Below the pieces are notes generated by a model. That model had not been told where the DNA came from and searched no databases. It saw nothing but the letters and a program-made list of their open reading frames with translations. Below are positions 1 to 12,812 of a DNA stretch of 64,000 bases, piece after piece (the stretch's first letter is position 1; each line of letters starts with the position of its first letter). The stretch comes from Heligmosomoides polygyrus polygyrus (taxonomy: Eukaryota; Nematoda; Chromadorea; Rhabditida; Heligmosomidae): NCBI GenBank assembly GCA_947396885.1, contig OX377202.1:1860001-1924000 (forward strand), written 5' to 3'. A program made the translations under genes and the position numbers.

Positions 1-235
1 TACTCGAAAGTCAAATATTTCAACTTTATTCGAAAACCGAATAAACGCCAAATCATCAAACACAGAACCTGGTTGGATCAAACTCAAACGACTACTTGAA
101 TAGTCGAATAAACGAAAAATGGGGTTATTCGATCTGTGATCTCATTCGAAAAAATTGATGAGCGAATGAATTCGTTCGTTAATCGCTCGTCGATGTCGAA
201 TATTCGAATAATTATTCGAGCATATTCGTTTGTGG
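1..235. repeat. TTCGAATA-rich dispersed repeat, copy 1
   Basis: It has many ATTCGAA and TATTCGA words. The block ATGGGGTTATTCGATCTG...ATTCGAAAAAATTGATGAGC matches 13385-13470. Confidence 0.6.
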
Positions 236-489
236 ACAGTTATAGTATCTGCTATCACCTAATGAGCTCCACTGGGTGACAGTAGGCACTGTACAAAATT
301 TTTTTTGCCAGGAACTGTTAGGCCCTGTTTATACTTCTGATGTTATGTGTAGGAAGTCTCATTTCAAGCAGTGCTTTCATTGAAAGAATAAGTGTATTTA
401 AAATATTCAAAGAAAGTCATGCTAATTTTAGCTTCAACAAAAAACCTATTCTAACCGGCTCGAAAGGTCTCTATTCTAATTGGAAAGAT

Positions 490-785
490 TCTCGCTTTAA
501 TTTGGAAGATACTCAGTTCGATAGTGTCCAAACTGGCTTGAAAAGTGTCCAGTGTTCAATGGTAAACACCATTTTGAACACCTCAAACCAAATCGGACAC
601 TATTCCTATCAAAATGGTTTAGAAAGTGTTCAATTTGACGTGAAGGTGGTATATACCTCTCGACACCCTCTTGGACACTTTTCAAAGCAGAATTGGACAC
701 TATGCGCTCCAATTTATCTTTAAAATTCCAAATTATCCAAATTGATTTGAAGAGTGTCCAATTTGACGTAAAAATGAGTGGTACA
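490..785. repeat. Degenerate 20-25-bp repeat (GTCCAATTTG motif), block 1
   Basis: Units such as AAAAGTGTCCAGTGTTCAAT and AAGAGTGTCCAATTTGACGT recur about ten times, in both orientations. The same motif recurs at 30010-30290, 31310-31350, 41205-41470, 53560-53720, 54760-54860 and 63345-63490. Both-strand frames here are shadows of the repeat. Confidence 0.65.
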
Positions 786-789
786 CCTA

Positions 790-942
790 AGGGTCTGATC
801 ATGCTCCGCGGTGGAAGTGGCGGGGATGACAGAGCAAAGCACATGTATCGATTAATGCCGAGCGATCGCCCGGAAAAATCGATACGTACGCCTTGCATTG
901 TCGCTGCCATCGCGGAGTATGAACAGGCCATAACGCTTTTAT
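790..942. mobile_element. Harbinger-like MITE (diverged)
   Basis: TAA-GGGTCTGATCATGCTCCGCG is mirrored as CATCGCGGAGTATGAACAGGCC. The inner CGATTAATGCCGAGC and AAAATCGATACG match the 18943 copy. Confidence 0.68.
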
Positions 943-3828
943 GAACCCTTCTCGAAGTCCCTTCATCACGCCAATAGCTCAGTACCCCATCTGTTCCCAT
1001 TTCAGATGCTGTTCTTCTTCGGCTTCGTCATTTTCTGCCTCTTCTACTTCCTCGTCTATCCGAATCTGCACATTGTCAGCATCGATCCGACATGCGACAA
1101 GAGCAAAGCGGAATGGTTCGCGGAGATCGTCTAGGACGGCGCGAGCAAATCTACAACAAACCGGCTCCCTTCTCCAACCTCTAAATGGGAAGGGACCGAC
1201 TCGGAGCACCGAAAGGCTCAGCATCACTGAACTATACGACAAAGCCAGACAGTCAAAGATTTCACGGGTATTTTCCAGTGGTAAACTATTAAGGAACATT
1301 ATATCCGGCTAAAAAATCCCTAAGTTCCATCAACGTTAATAATTCCCATGGTCCGCCTATATAAAGCGACAGTCTTGCAGAATTCTTTTGCCATGGCAAA
1401 TTGAACTGCACTCCCACCCCCACCCCCCTCCCTTTGATAAAGCTCTGTATTAGAAATGCAGCGCGTATTTTTGGGGCGGAAGATTTAGCAAATGCTCTCA
1501 AACTCGCGACTAAATCCCAAGGATAACGACAACTTGTCTGACATCATGGAATGCATGGCGGTCATCATCACAGGACCCGAAAAACGCTCCGTAAATCTCA
1601 GGCGTTTCAATGTTTTACTGCGTAGACCTAGGTCTGCGTCGAAGAATCATTGAGTAAATAAGCAATCGGTAGACTTTCGCTTTCGCGACTTTCGCAACGA
1701 CTCTTTCAAGGTCACACTTGTGCGCGCGTCTCGTCGGTCCCGACACGAAAAGTGCGCGGCATCCGCCTTCCCGCGCAAGCGTCAGTTGTCACCAGCCTTC
1801 GTTTTCGTGAGCGGTTGTTCTTCGTCGCTCGTCATCATGCAGAGCGGCTCGTCATTTCCAGTCTCGCCGTCGTGAGCTGTAGTCTGATCGTACAGTCCGC
1901 AGCTCATCCATATGTGGTGTATTCGTCTACTCCGACCAGGTCAGGCAGTTACTAACCTGTACAGCCGAGGACATCGATCCGGACTTCACGCAGAAGCCAC
2001 AAAGTGGCAGCAGTAGTAGTACCTGGACACTGGTCGCTTATAGGAGCAAGGCAAGTGGGTTGCTCTGGGGTAACAGTAGATTAGAGTGGTAGGACTTAGG
2101 GCCTCCGCACTCTTGCGGCAAAACGCTTAACCATAGGGCAGGGAGGCAGAGACTGTCGCCGTCGGCGAACAGCGACGAGCGGTACCGTGTCGCACCCGCA
2201 CACTTTTGTAGCAAAATGTTGGACGATAATGATTCACATCGGGCTAGCGCAAGTGCGGCGACCGCGGCAGGGATCGGCTAGAGCGCAGGCAGAAGGCGGG
2301 AAAGCGAATAGCACCAGGAGGTCCCGACTAGAAAGGATACGGTACCTCTGCGGCTTGCCGCCAGAAAGGAGCGAGTGCGCGTGAGCGGTGCGCTAAATGA
2401 GTTTTGTCGTTCACTGTTTGCCGCAAAGGTTTGCGGAGGCCTTTATCCTTATCATGTTAAACGTTGCTCTTTTCTTCTGGTACTGTAATGTGAGTTTAAC
2501 TTCGTTTACAAACTGGCATGATAGTGCAATGTAAAGACAAAGTTGAGCCAAAGAATGTACTATCCAGCAGCGCTCAGAGCCGTGAAGTAAGTTCAGTGCA
2601 ACAATACCACCCAAGTTGACGTTGCGACCTCAGGTTGCTAAAGTCCATCCACATTACGGTAAGGTGGGACCCCAATCGGGACAAAAGGGCCTAAACTCAT
2701 TCCGTTGAGACAAGCAGCGCGCAAATAAGCCCCCGACTTCTGAACTAGAGCAATAGGTGGCCTCGAAGGAGTGTCGCACCTGGTTCCACCGATGCAGCGT
2801 AATCCTGCGAGAAACGACTTTTATGCTTTAATACCGTGCACTTCGTATAAAACAGTCAAAATGCAAGGAATCTGGAAAGAAACGCAATAATGTTGAGATT
2901 ACGGAACGTTCCCTAGGCCCTTTCGTCAGACTGCCCGAGCAGTGTAGGTTAACACATTACGACGTCAGCGGAGAGGACGCGACGGACGATTTCCAACCAT
3001 TTGAGTGAACGGGGTAGTTTTGAGAAGAACTTTCTTAATTGATGTTTTTGCACGACCTTCTTTTCAAATTTGCAATTTATTGTAACAAGTCAATGTTTGG
3101 ATCTTCGTTTCAAAAATCGATTAAAATTTGCTTACTGATAGCAACACCTCACGAAGGGGGGGGGGACATAACTCCAACACCGCGCGAACGCCCCATGATG
3201 TGCGCACGGTGCGCGACGAAATTGGACGAGTTGTTGCAGTCCAAATGCTTCCAACAGGGACGGCTAGTGACGTCATATCGCATGGTAGCCGCGTCTTGCT
3301 GCTGGGCGCGCTACAGCGAGAAAGTATGTTCCGGCGACGTTGACCGCGTAGAAGAAGGAAGGAGACATGAGATGAGGATGATGTCTCCTAGTAGGGAAGT
3401 GGGAGCAATTGATAGCAAAGTGCGGGTGGAATGAGAATCAATCCATTTCAAATGCGTGAAGGGAAACAGTCAAGGATCTGGTGGAGGACATGAGGTGGAA
3501 ATACCAGAGGCATATGTTAACCGTATGTCTCTATATTGTATAAAACTCGAACTACAACACGAACTGAAGAAAAGTCGGGAGAATCAGGGGAAAATGCGAT
3601 CTAGACAAGATTTCGACCCAGTAGGTGGAGAATAATCCTAAAAAGGAGAAAACAGGATGAAATAGCGACCCAAGAGAGATTCTCATGTTTAAGGCGCCTT
3701 TTCTACGAGTTCCCTATCGTGTCACATCCCTTCGGTGATTCTTTCTAGTTGAGACGCTTGAACACTGGCAAAATTTCGTGCTCCACGGCGAACCATGAGT
3801 CACCGAGCGCACGTCCGCATTTCAGGGC
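941..3828. other. Interval without a supported gene
   Basis: Short frames on both strands (for example 941-1312, 1752-1955, 2187-2384, 3039-3434) lack recognisable domains, codon-like continuity or paired splice sites. A GC-rich patch at 1680-2400 has a promoter-like or exon-like composition but no readable product. Confidence 0.5.
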
Positions 3829-4015
3829 CTGTTCATACTTCGAGCGACAAAAGCGGATGGACTGACTGGAACGATGGGCATAGTATGGTGTACGTAAATA
3901 GTTGCGTACTCCACACTCCGTCCTCGATGAATGTAGTGTGAAATGCGTAATTATTTACGTACACCACACTACCAATCGCGCTTGTCGTTCTTGTGCGAAG
4001 TATGAACAGGCCCTC
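3829..4015. mobile_element. Harbinger-like MITE (GGGCCTGTTCATACTT type)
   Basis: TCA-GGGCCTGTTCATACTTCGAG is mirrored as GCGAAGTATGAACAGGCCC-TCA. The inner GTGTACGTAAATA block is inverted as TATTTACGTACAC. It is related to 12592-12812. Confidence 0.75.
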
Positions 4016-4429
4016 AGAGCCGCGACGTCGCGTTGGACTTAGGTCCTGGAGCCCACGAAGGACGATGTCCACACGAACGAGTGGAAACTCACGCGCACCA
4101 AAAAAAGAGCCGGCCGCCGTGCGCAAAACGTTTCCGTCGTGAATGTGTTAAACTTGTCGGTTTCAGCAAACAGTCCTTATTCTTGTGTATTTAGTCGCGA
4201 GCTCTTCCCAACGGGTAAAAACAGGGACAAGACGTTCCCGGTTGGTAAATTCTTTATCAAACTATGGAAGTATCAATCAGCAGTATTCGTGAAACACTTC
4301 TTGTTAGTCGTGGGTGAAGTTCGTTGTAGTACCCACCGCCGTGTACGAGTTGTCGCGTGAAAACTCGTCCAAATAGATCATGCAAGGAGTGCTCAGAAAC
4401 TTCTAGACAGACAAATTATATTCATGGCT

Positions 4430-4795
4430 AGTGTTAGTAATTGATTTTCTCATGCTAGGAATGCGCAATTAGCAAGTAACTTCAAGAGTAAAGCATTGAA
4501 TGCATGTAAGTAGCGTAAACCAAGATCGCAAGTAACTTACGCCCTTCTAGATAACTTACAAGCGTACTTTGGTTACACGCGACCTTAAAGCTAGTAAGTA
4601 ACTTACATGGTTTATTTAATAGACGCAGCTGAGTTAACAAAGGCCTCTAAACCTGCGCCTATCCATACTTGCACGAAGTTTCTCGTAACTTGCACTTCGG
4701 TTACTTACAAGTAACTCCCGCAATGCTAGTATGTCACTTGCACGTTACTTATCGGTAGAAAATAGGGCGTGAGTAACTTACTTTGAAACGGCAGG
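4430..4795. repeat. Region of degenerate AAGTAACTTAC words
   Basis: AAGTAACTTACG, AGTAAGTAACTTACATGG, AAGTAACTCCCGC and GAGTAACTTACTTTG recur about ten times on both strands between 4470 and 4790, together with a partial mirror arrangement. There is no gene. Confidence 0.55.
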
Positions 4796-4995
4796 CTTAT
4801 CGATCAATCAACGCGCGGTCCCACAGCGATAGCCTGATCTGGACGAGTTTGCACGCAAGTGCGGTTACAGGTATTGCCGCGAGTACGAGTCTCGCCGGAT
4901 AAATAACTATTTGGAGATGTTCTATTGGCAATAATTATGTTTAGAGAACCTATGTCTAATCTTCGATGTAAATGTGATGTGTGCATTATTTTGTG

Positions 4996-7931
4996 TCGCT
5001 ATATATATATAGCAAGATTTTGTGATCATGACTGAGATATCTTGTCAAATTTTTTATGATGACATTTTAGTGCAGATAAATGTGTCTTCCTTGTGTTTTA
5101 TATAAAAAATACTCGAATTTTCATTGTGTACAAATAAAGGTCAGGAACATACGAACATGTCGTCTAGGCGAAAATTTATACATATAGAGATCCAAGATAT
5201 ATTGCTAACAGAAAGTGGTTCTACGGTATACACACATAATCTGCATTTACTCCAAGTGCTGTTCGTAAGCTCCAGTGTAGATCTTGCAGTCGGTCGCCGT
5301 TGTCACGTAAATATCGATGAATCTTTAACAGAAATCTCGTTTAAAAAATAAAATCCACGTTGAAAACTCCTCTAAGAAGTGATGTGATGCAACTCTTCCA
5401 AAAACTGGAAAAGACCTTCACGCGCGCAGTAACATACAAATGCGAGGAAAAGAAAAATAAGTGAAAGGGAATGACTCATGGACTGTTTCCGCCGTCATCA
5501 TCGGCGCACAGTTCGTAATGAGCGGAAGCTCGTCGCCGAGCCTCGCTTTTTAACTGCAATCGTGCAGCGGCGGGAGTATAAAAGGCGCTTAACGCCGGTT
5601 CGTGGAAAAGAGTGCAAAACGTGAAACGGTCGACGTTAGGATGGCTATATATGTAGCTTAAAAAACGGAAACGCTTCGCCATACTGAACATAAAGAAAAA
5701 ATAAGAAACAGTCGCAGGATTTTTAAATTTTCTTTGTAATGCGAATAAAGATAAAAGTCCATCGTTCTTGTATACGTTCCTGTGTCGTTACTTTTATTTG
5801 ATTATTCGTTTTGTTTTTCATTACTGCTACAATTTTCATTTACATGTGCTTGTCTTCTTTTTTCTTTCCTTCTTTTTTTCTATTAACTTTTAATGACGCT
5901 ATGGAAAGCTCTAATATGTGGTCTCATACCGATAGACATGCGCAACTTCTTAGTGATAGAATTTCATTTTCCACAGCTTCTCATGCATCAACGGAGCGTG
6001 GAACGGCGGTTTGCTGCGGCTCCGCTCTTAGCCAAGCCAATAACACCACAGGTCGATGTCCAGGGGTGGTTCGGTCGTCCATCCAAGAGCTTTATTGAAG
6101 AGCTGCCACTAGCGACGAAGACAGAGTAGGAATGAAGTCTTGCGGGTGCCGCGGGCCCGCCATGACAACGGCGGGTGGTGCGGCGCCGCGAGGGTTACTG
6201 TGCGCAATACTGCATACTTTTGCCGGCAGGAACGAAAAAGTACAGAATGGATCGATACTTGAGTGTTAGGTGTAAATTGTTGCATTCTCGTTATTTAGTG
6301 CATGTATCTTAGTCTTTTAATTCGTGAAAAATTGTGGCACCTCTTTATAACGCACGAATCCTACCGCCAATAAACCGGTTAATCTGTGCTAACAAAGACT
6401 ACCGAAAAATCTATGTCAAATGTAAAATAAACAAGTACTAGCTTATATGTACAACGAACTTAAGGGTAGTAAACATAATGCAACAAACCAGCTTACTACG
6501 ATTCACTAAAGGCTTGAACAAACTTACAGGCATATTGCCGATGTTCTCGAAATCACATAATTACACTTCTCTTCTTTCACTTCTTTAAGATTTCTATAGA
6601 AAGTTTGCCCTACTCCACAAATTTGGAACAGGAAGGTAGAGGCTAAGGTGCCCTGTTCTACTCTCAATAAGAGGTGCATCAAAGACAGCAGCGTCAATCG
6701 AAGTCCTCCTTTGTAACAGTCATAAGCATCTCAGCTACATCATTTTTCTTTGACTTACGAGGCAAGGCAGCTTAAGCTGTCTAACACCGTTTGTACGTCT
6801 AGGTGTTGTCGTAAACGGAGCATAACTTCAACCAAAGAAAAACCCTCCCTCCAAGCTTCGAATCCGACCACGCCCTCCGGCTGGTCTTACCCGCAGCTCC
6901 TAGCACTGCGGGTGAGAGCCGACGTGAACTACGCCAGTCCTCGGGAACCTTTGCGACCAGCAGCTCCGCGACAACTCGTCGGCGCCGCGGCTTCCAGCAC
7001 AGTGGCTGCGTGGGTTCCTACTGCAGCAGGAGCGATATGGACGAGTTCTCCGAGTGGTGCAGCGAGACTCTGTAGAGGCCCTTACATATTCAACAGGCTG
7101 CAACCACGGACTTCACGACAAGTCGTCTCCATGGAAGGATTTCGCGCCCGCGCGCGTCTCTGGGCTCTGCTCCTTCCCCGGGCTATTTCTCGGCGCCTCC
7201 TGATTTTCAGGGATTTCGTCCTAGGCAGCGCGTCCAGCCCCGTTCATGGGCTTGCAGGCAGTGTAGCGGCTATGCGCGTCCGGGGGCGGTTGGTCTGAGG
7301 GGGTGTTTCCGTTTTGCGTTAGATTGCGTCGTGGTCTCTCCCTTCTTCTCCTTGCGCGTATCTGTTTTGAGTTTATTGTGTTCATAATGTGTTGTTCATT
7401 GTTCTCGTGTAATCTTTGTGTGTTCCTTCATGTTTTTAGTGTTGTATTCTATTTTGTGTTGTTATCATGCATCTTGTTGATACGCACATATGCTATGTCT
7501 ATCTTGTTTATGCTTGCCATATCTGCATATTGGGGTAGTCTGGCCATATTCATAGGGTTGTGTCTTCACCATGTCACTTAGCCCTTTTCAGGGTCCTATT
7601 GATATCGGTGCTACTTATATTCGGCATCACGTTGTCTTCTATTCATGTTTCTCGTAGTTATGCTCATGTTATTCTATGTTCGTCCATGTTATGGTCTCGT
7701 ATCACTGTATCGCTATAACGCCGATGCTTTTAATGTCTTGTTTCGTTAGTCGCGCGCGTTTATTTATGTTTATTAAAATAAAGGTTTAATTACCCAAGTT
7801 TGAGGTGATCTCCATTGCGTTCGGTCGCATAATCTATCTATTTAATTCCGCGTGGCAGTGCATTTCGTGTGGTTGGAGTCACTCTTAGGACTCTTAAGAC
7901 CAATCCTATGCATTATGGTGTTTTTGCATGT
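4996..7931. other. Interval without a supported gene
   Basis: It contains short frames only. The longest (6750-7298 plus, 182 codons) is Arg/Ser/Ala-rich with a mirrored minus frame and no domain. The end GGTTTAATTACCCAAGTTTG at about 7784-7804 recurs at 19430-19450, marking the edge of a shared dispersed repeat, so the 6.75-7.8 kb block may be an element rather than a gene. Confidence 0.45.
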
Positions 7932-8318
7932 CTAAGCCCCCATCCATACTTTCCTTGCCGCGCCAAGAGACGACTCTGACGTGTATAAAGGCCAAATTGA
8001 TTGATCCTGTCGCTCAGCGTTGACGCCAATCGGTCGAAGTGAATCGCGTGAACCCGCGACCAGTCGCGCCGCTTAGCGTCCGGATAGGCCCTGACACACT
8101 CGGCAGCAGCGACAACGGCAGCAGCGGCGGCGGCGGCAAACGCTTAAGCATAGGGCAGTGGCATCGATTCCCGCCAAATCGGAATGGTGCGTAATCGCGT
8201 GAGCGAGTCGCAGGCTGTTCGGAGTGCTCATCGTCTCCGGAACAACGCTACGCGATTTGACGCATTACTCCGTTCGAATCGCGCCATCCAGCGATGGAAG
8301 TATAAACGGGGCTTACGG
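7932..8318. mobile_element. Long or interrupted Harbinger-like element
   Basis: It begins TAA-GCCCCCATCCATACTT and ends GGAAGTATAAACGGGGC-TTA. At 387 bases it is longer than its relatives, with extra sequence in the middle (8000-8200) containing short CGGCGG runs. It lies downstream of the BTB-like gene. Confidence 0.55.
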
Positions 8319-8598
8319 AAGAGGTTAATTTCTTACCGCAGAATAATTACTTATCTATGCTAGTATGAATGTAAAATTCAACCTTGCAGAGTCGTGTGGC
8401 GTGGTTTACGGGGTTAAAGGAAGCATTTCAAACCCTTATTTCACATCCTGCTATGCCTAAAGGATTTAAAGTGACCTGTTTTTTTTTCTCGGTAGTACAA
8501 TACCGCTCATATTGATTTGTTGCGGCGCTCAATCGATATCGCGCCGCGCGGCGACGTAAGTATACACCACCAACTGATATAATATAAATGCAACGTAC

Positions 8599-11500
8599 CT
8601 CTTCAATAGCATTCGGGCCTATTTCTCTCATCGTCATGTCATACAATCGAGCCATCCGAAGCTCGACAGCGAATTCCAGCTTCCGAATCAGCGGTATCTT
8701 TGCGGCGATCAAATACGACTCGACTTCGCGTAATACAGTGAGCATTCGGTACTGTGAAGCCAGCACACTCACCACCACATAGTTGTCCCTAAAGAATCTC
8801 TGAGGAATCAATCCAAAACCTCTGAAGAGCGCTCACGACTAACCTATGAATAACCACCGATCCAAATCGAGCCGTGGCATGCAACAGGGTCTTCATGTCG
8901 TCCGGTGAAATATCGTCAACTTCAACGAAATCCACACCTGCCTCCTAATGAGAAAAAATCGAAATTAATTTTAATTTTTGATTGCACAAAAAGCCGATCG
9001 CTGGATAAATCGACACAATGAACGACAAGACATACCTGTCTAACTTTCCAGCTGGTGAAAAGGGGACCACCTAGCTCAGACAGAACGCGTAGATCGACGA
9101 AAAAGTTGTTCGGGCCACACTGCAAACCAGAAAGTTGGGAAATTTTGAAACGAAAAATGAAAAGAGGAGCAAAGGAGGAGGATGAGATTTAAAAAAATTA
9201 AAATGAAATTTCAGCTCAATTTTATTGTCGAAAACTATATATGTTCATCTCAAAATTCTGCTCTTAAGCACAATTATTTGAAAATCTTTCATTTTCGCTA
9301 GCTGGTGTAGGGGAGTCATTTCAATGTGTGCAAAATTACGCAATACTGCAGACTCCTCACGGGTAGCTCTCATAGTCTAAGCGGTTGTTAGTCTGCGATG
9401 GGAGCGACTAAATCGGTCGTGGGAAGCACACGAATCGATTGATCGCCTGCAAAGAATCGATACGTATCCTTTACTCGGGAGACCGGTCGCTCCTTTCGCT
9501 CGCATCGTGGACTAGGAAAAGGCCCTAAGAATCCCTTCACAACTCGTGGCGGTGGGGATCGGTCACTTGGACAAATCAAGCCTATCGACTACTTCCGAAA
9601 CATCGATACGTATGCTTTGTTCGGGCGGCGAAGTTATTGCAGCCACTGACCATGAACAGACTCTAGGGAAACTTCGCCTCTTTAGCCCCTTAGGGCACGT
9701 TTATAATTCGACACCGAGCGACACGACGCCACGTATTGTGGCCACGTTGATCGAGCGACGTGATCGATCCACTTGGCTACTGTGCAGGCTATCGCGTTGA
9801 TCGGTGTCGGAAGTATAAACGGGCCTTACGTATTGTACAATATATTACAGTCCAGTACGATACAGTCCAGTGCTTAAGGCTTGGAAAAACGAGAAATAGG
9901 AAATAACTGCGCCTGGATTGCAACATTGTGTTGCTAGACTCTAACTTCTTCCTTGCGGCGCGAGCGTGTCCGATTGGAGCATGCTAGTCACTGCGCCCGA
10001 ATAGCAGCAGTGTGTTGCGAGCCTCCAACAGGATAGCAACATATTGTTGCTGTTGCAACAGAATAGCAACCGCAGTTTCTGTTTGCAACTGCAGTTGCTA
10101 TTCTGTTGAAGGGAACGTGGTTGGGCGGAGACTGTTCGGCTCGTCGAACTCGAATGTCCGAGGTCATAGTAAGCGTTGCCTCAGGCAAATCATGTATATC
10201 GATTGAAAGCAATCGATTACGCCGCAAAAATCGCACGCGTGTTTTGCTCGGGCGACTAACGCGACCTCTGAGGACTATGAAGAGGTCCAGACCCTGTTCT
10301 AGACGCAATTTTGCACACACTTTACTTCCCCTCCCCGCATAAAATTAGGAATACATCGATTTTTATTTACTGCTTAACATGATATGTGTTGTTCTCTCTC
10401 GATCCAAAATGCAAGGCTCATCAACTCACGCGAACTTCAAAATTTCTATAGGCTGTTGGTCGACTCAAATCTACCGGAGAAAGCAGCTTAACGGTAGAGG
10501 CCATGAGGTTGACTGGCCCATTGTCCGAGGTATGCAGCTCCATTATTTTCTTGCCGGGCTCCCATAGATCCTGTTTCACCTATAAAATCGATAGGCAGAA
10601 GTTCACACGAGCTTTAACGCTTTCCTAGTTGGGAGATTCGCATGTGTGCAATATTGCGTGGAACTATGGCAGACATACGGACTACCCCTCCCGAATTAGG
10701 AATCTGTCGTTTTCTCAGGAGAATATAGGACGAATCAAACCTCAGTAGTAGCATCGGCAACAATCAAAACAAAGTCCACTAACACTGCATACTCGGATGA
10801 TTCGAGCGGAAGAATGCGAACAGTGATGGTGTTCATGCCAGCCATCTCTGTCACCTGCAACAGCCATTTGAAACATCGAAAAACTTTGAAAAAACGAGGT
10901 AGCTTTGTAGCCTCTTTAGTACATACATTCATTTCTGAACAGAAAGAGGCCTCAAGCGTGGGAGATGTTCAGGACGCACAAAACATATCCGCGCCCCCCG
11001 TCGGGGCTGGCTCCCCCACCCTCAACCCCTTAGGCTCCACCCAGAGTCTGATGGCTGCCTTACAAAACCTTTAAGACGCAAAGCAAAATTTCCCGGTCCG
11101 TTGGTGCGCTAGGATAGGAAATCGACTCCGCCCCCTCGTCCTGTGCCGCTGCCCGACGTCTTGTCAAAATGGACGAGTTTTCCTACAAAACTCGAACAGT
11201 CGCTGCGGGACCATGCGAACGCTTTCTCTCTTTTACTCAACTGTTAAATGACTTAACTATAAAGATACTGAATTACATGTTACTTATATTGAACGATAAT
11301 TCTATCAACACACAATAGATGGACGACCACGGCGGCGACATCGAGAAGCACATAGTTGACGCTGGTTGAGTAGGCACCCCTTCTGGCAATTTTCGGGTTC
11401 CATCAATGCTCTGTGCTCTTTTTTCCTTCGTAATTGTTATGCTTTCCACTCAACAAACCCGAAGTACCTGAAGAAGAGGGCCGAAAACAAAAAACATGGG

Positions 11501-12359
11501 AGGAAAAGGAATTTGGCAGAATAATAACGGTATGTTCAACGAGTAGCACGATTTTGACGAACACCCTCGAATGGATACCGTATCATTTAGGCCGGCGTTG
11601 GCGATGGAGCGCGAAATCCTTCGTGGGTGCCATCCAAGCTGCTCGTGTGGAAACTGCTTTCGTCGCTCAGGGGGAGTCCGCAGCAGGGTTCTGCGCTCTT
11701 CGAGCGGCGAAACGCATACGGCTGGAAAGAAGCGCAAAAAACGCCTTAAGGTTGCGCGCACGTCGAAGCTCCTCAGAGCCCAAGCAGTCGGCTGAAATGC
11801 AAGTGTGCCACAACGCTGGAAGACCAAACCCCCCACCTCCATCGCTTCAAGCGATCCATCCACCCACTGCACCATGACCCGCCTACCGGGAGGGCCATCG
11901 CGGCCGCACAAGAGATCGATCGAATGTCAACGTGGACGCCGACGCGCAATCTCTAGGCTAGGAGGGCGCAGACAGCTTTCTATCACAGTTTCCGCGCTCC
12001 ATCGCTAACCGGTATACGGTAGCCAGTCGGGGGTGCATTCGTCAGAATCGTTTTACATGTTCAACACCGCCATGTATTGACTGTGTTAGAACGGCGCCAT
12101 CTCGTGGTCCCGCAACGACCACTCAAGTACTGCGGGAAAACTCGACCAATCCTAGGCGGAAAATTCTTCGCTAGCGTTTACCGTTTAGTGGCGAGCTCAA
12201 TCGCCAAAAGAAATCGCGGTCAGAAGAGAATCATTGAACCAATTGAAAACAGGTGAAGGTCATATCACTCACCACAGCTTCAACAGTGAGCATTTCGAAG
12301 TTTCCAGTGGCTCTAGAGACTTTTGTATTCGACCTTAACACCGTTGTGAATTGATCCAT
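8599..12359 (-). CDS. BTB/POZ-domain-like protein, 6 clear exons, last exon unresolved
   Basis: Coding exons on the minus strand: 12359-12273, 10854-10741, 10579-10430, 9119-9036, 8944-8844, 8797-8599. Most junctions are phase 0, 8844/8797 is phase 2, and all agree, giving 245 residues. The C-terminal part (from about residue 118) looks like a degenerate BTB fold: CGPNNFFVDLRVLSEL, then EVDDISPDDMKTLLHATARF, then the helical end with ASQYRMLTVLREVESYLI and KIPLIRKLEFAVELRMARLY. This matches the nematode BTB pattern in which the last helices end at a run like IPLI-KLELA. The N-terminal ~117 residues I do not recognise; they might be MATH-like. BTB proteins usually dimerise or act as cullin-3 substrate adaptors, but no partner is visible here. 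The ATG lies two bases after a TTTAG acceptor. A possible last exon is 8382-8347 (11 codons, AAG acceptor, in phase); an alternative lies near 8431. The upstream neighbour is AMPK beta, on the same strand. Confidence 0.75.
9370..9530. mobile_element. Decayed Harbinger-like MITE
   Basis: The core AAGAATCGATACGTATCCTT and the mirrored outer GGGAGCGACTAAATCGG/CCGGTCGCTCC resemble the 18943 copy. The right end AAAAGGCCCTAA is recognisable; the left end is degraded. A partial second core follows at 9590-9630. Confidence 0.45.
9697..9828. mobile_element. Harbinger-like MITE (GGCCCCG type)
   Basis: It runs TTA-GGGCACGTTTATAATTCG to AAGTATAAACGGGCC-TTA, with the family core GATCGAGCGACGTGATCGAT. Confidence 0.78.
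11590..11890 (+). repeat. Dispersed repeat family R2, copy 1 (coding-like block)
   Basis: GCCATCCAAGCTGCTCGTGT, GGAAACTGCTTTCGTCGCTC and later AAGTGTGCCACAACGCTGGA recur in inverted orientation at 35490-35830. Long frames are open on both strands (11434-11877 plus, 11911-11450 minus), but the repeat nature makes a host gene unlikely; no domain was recognised. It lies in intron 1 of the BTB-like gene. Confidence 0.55.
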
Positions 12360-12591
12360 CTCTAAACACAAGAACATCTCTTCTTATCATACGCTTTAGA
12401 AGAACACTTCAAATGGAAAGATCTAGTCCTTTTTGACAAGAACTACATGCGTTATTAACTTTTGGATAATAGGCCTTCATTAGAGACCTATCTGTTCAGC
12501 ACTTGTCCCATTTCCTATTTGGGTGGGTCCAGCGAGAAAGTGTGTGACAGCGCGCAAAACTCTCTCGAACAGCTCTCGCAACTTACAATCA

Positions 12592-12812
12592 CGGCCTGTT
12601 CATACTTCGCGACAAGAGCGACAAGAGCGACAAAAGCGACTGCGGCGACGGATGTAGTGTGGTGTACGTAAATAATTACGTACTCCACACTACATTCGTC
12701 GCGGACGGAGTGTGGAGTACGCAATTATTTACGTACACCACACTACATCCGTCGCCCAGTCGCTCTTGTCGCTTTTGTTGCTCTTGTCGCGAAGTATAAG
12801 CAGGTCCTTAGA
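12592..12812. mobile_element. Harbinger-like MITE (GGGCCTGTTCATACTT type)
   Basis: CGGCCTGTTCATACTTCGCG plus short GCGACAAGA repeats are mirrored as GTCGCGAAGTATAAGCAGGTCC. The inner TGGTGTACGTAAATAATTAC palindrome matches the 3829 copy. It lies just upstream of the BTB-like gene start. Confidence 0.75.

Noticed and set aside
497..1000. 167-codon minus-strand frame near the left end
   Set aside because: It runs through the GTCCAATTTG repeat and a MITE; the peptide is just the repeat read backwards.
6900..7298. 182-codon plus frame and its minus partner as a host gene
   Set aside because: The peptide is low in complexity (Arg, Ser, Ala, Pro) with no domain, no paired splice sites and a repeat-like 3' edge shared with 19.4 kb.
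11434..11911. Overlapping 147- and 153-codon frames as a gene
   Set aside because: The central part recurs inverted at 35.5-35.8 kb, so it is a dispersed repeat. No conserved domain is visible.
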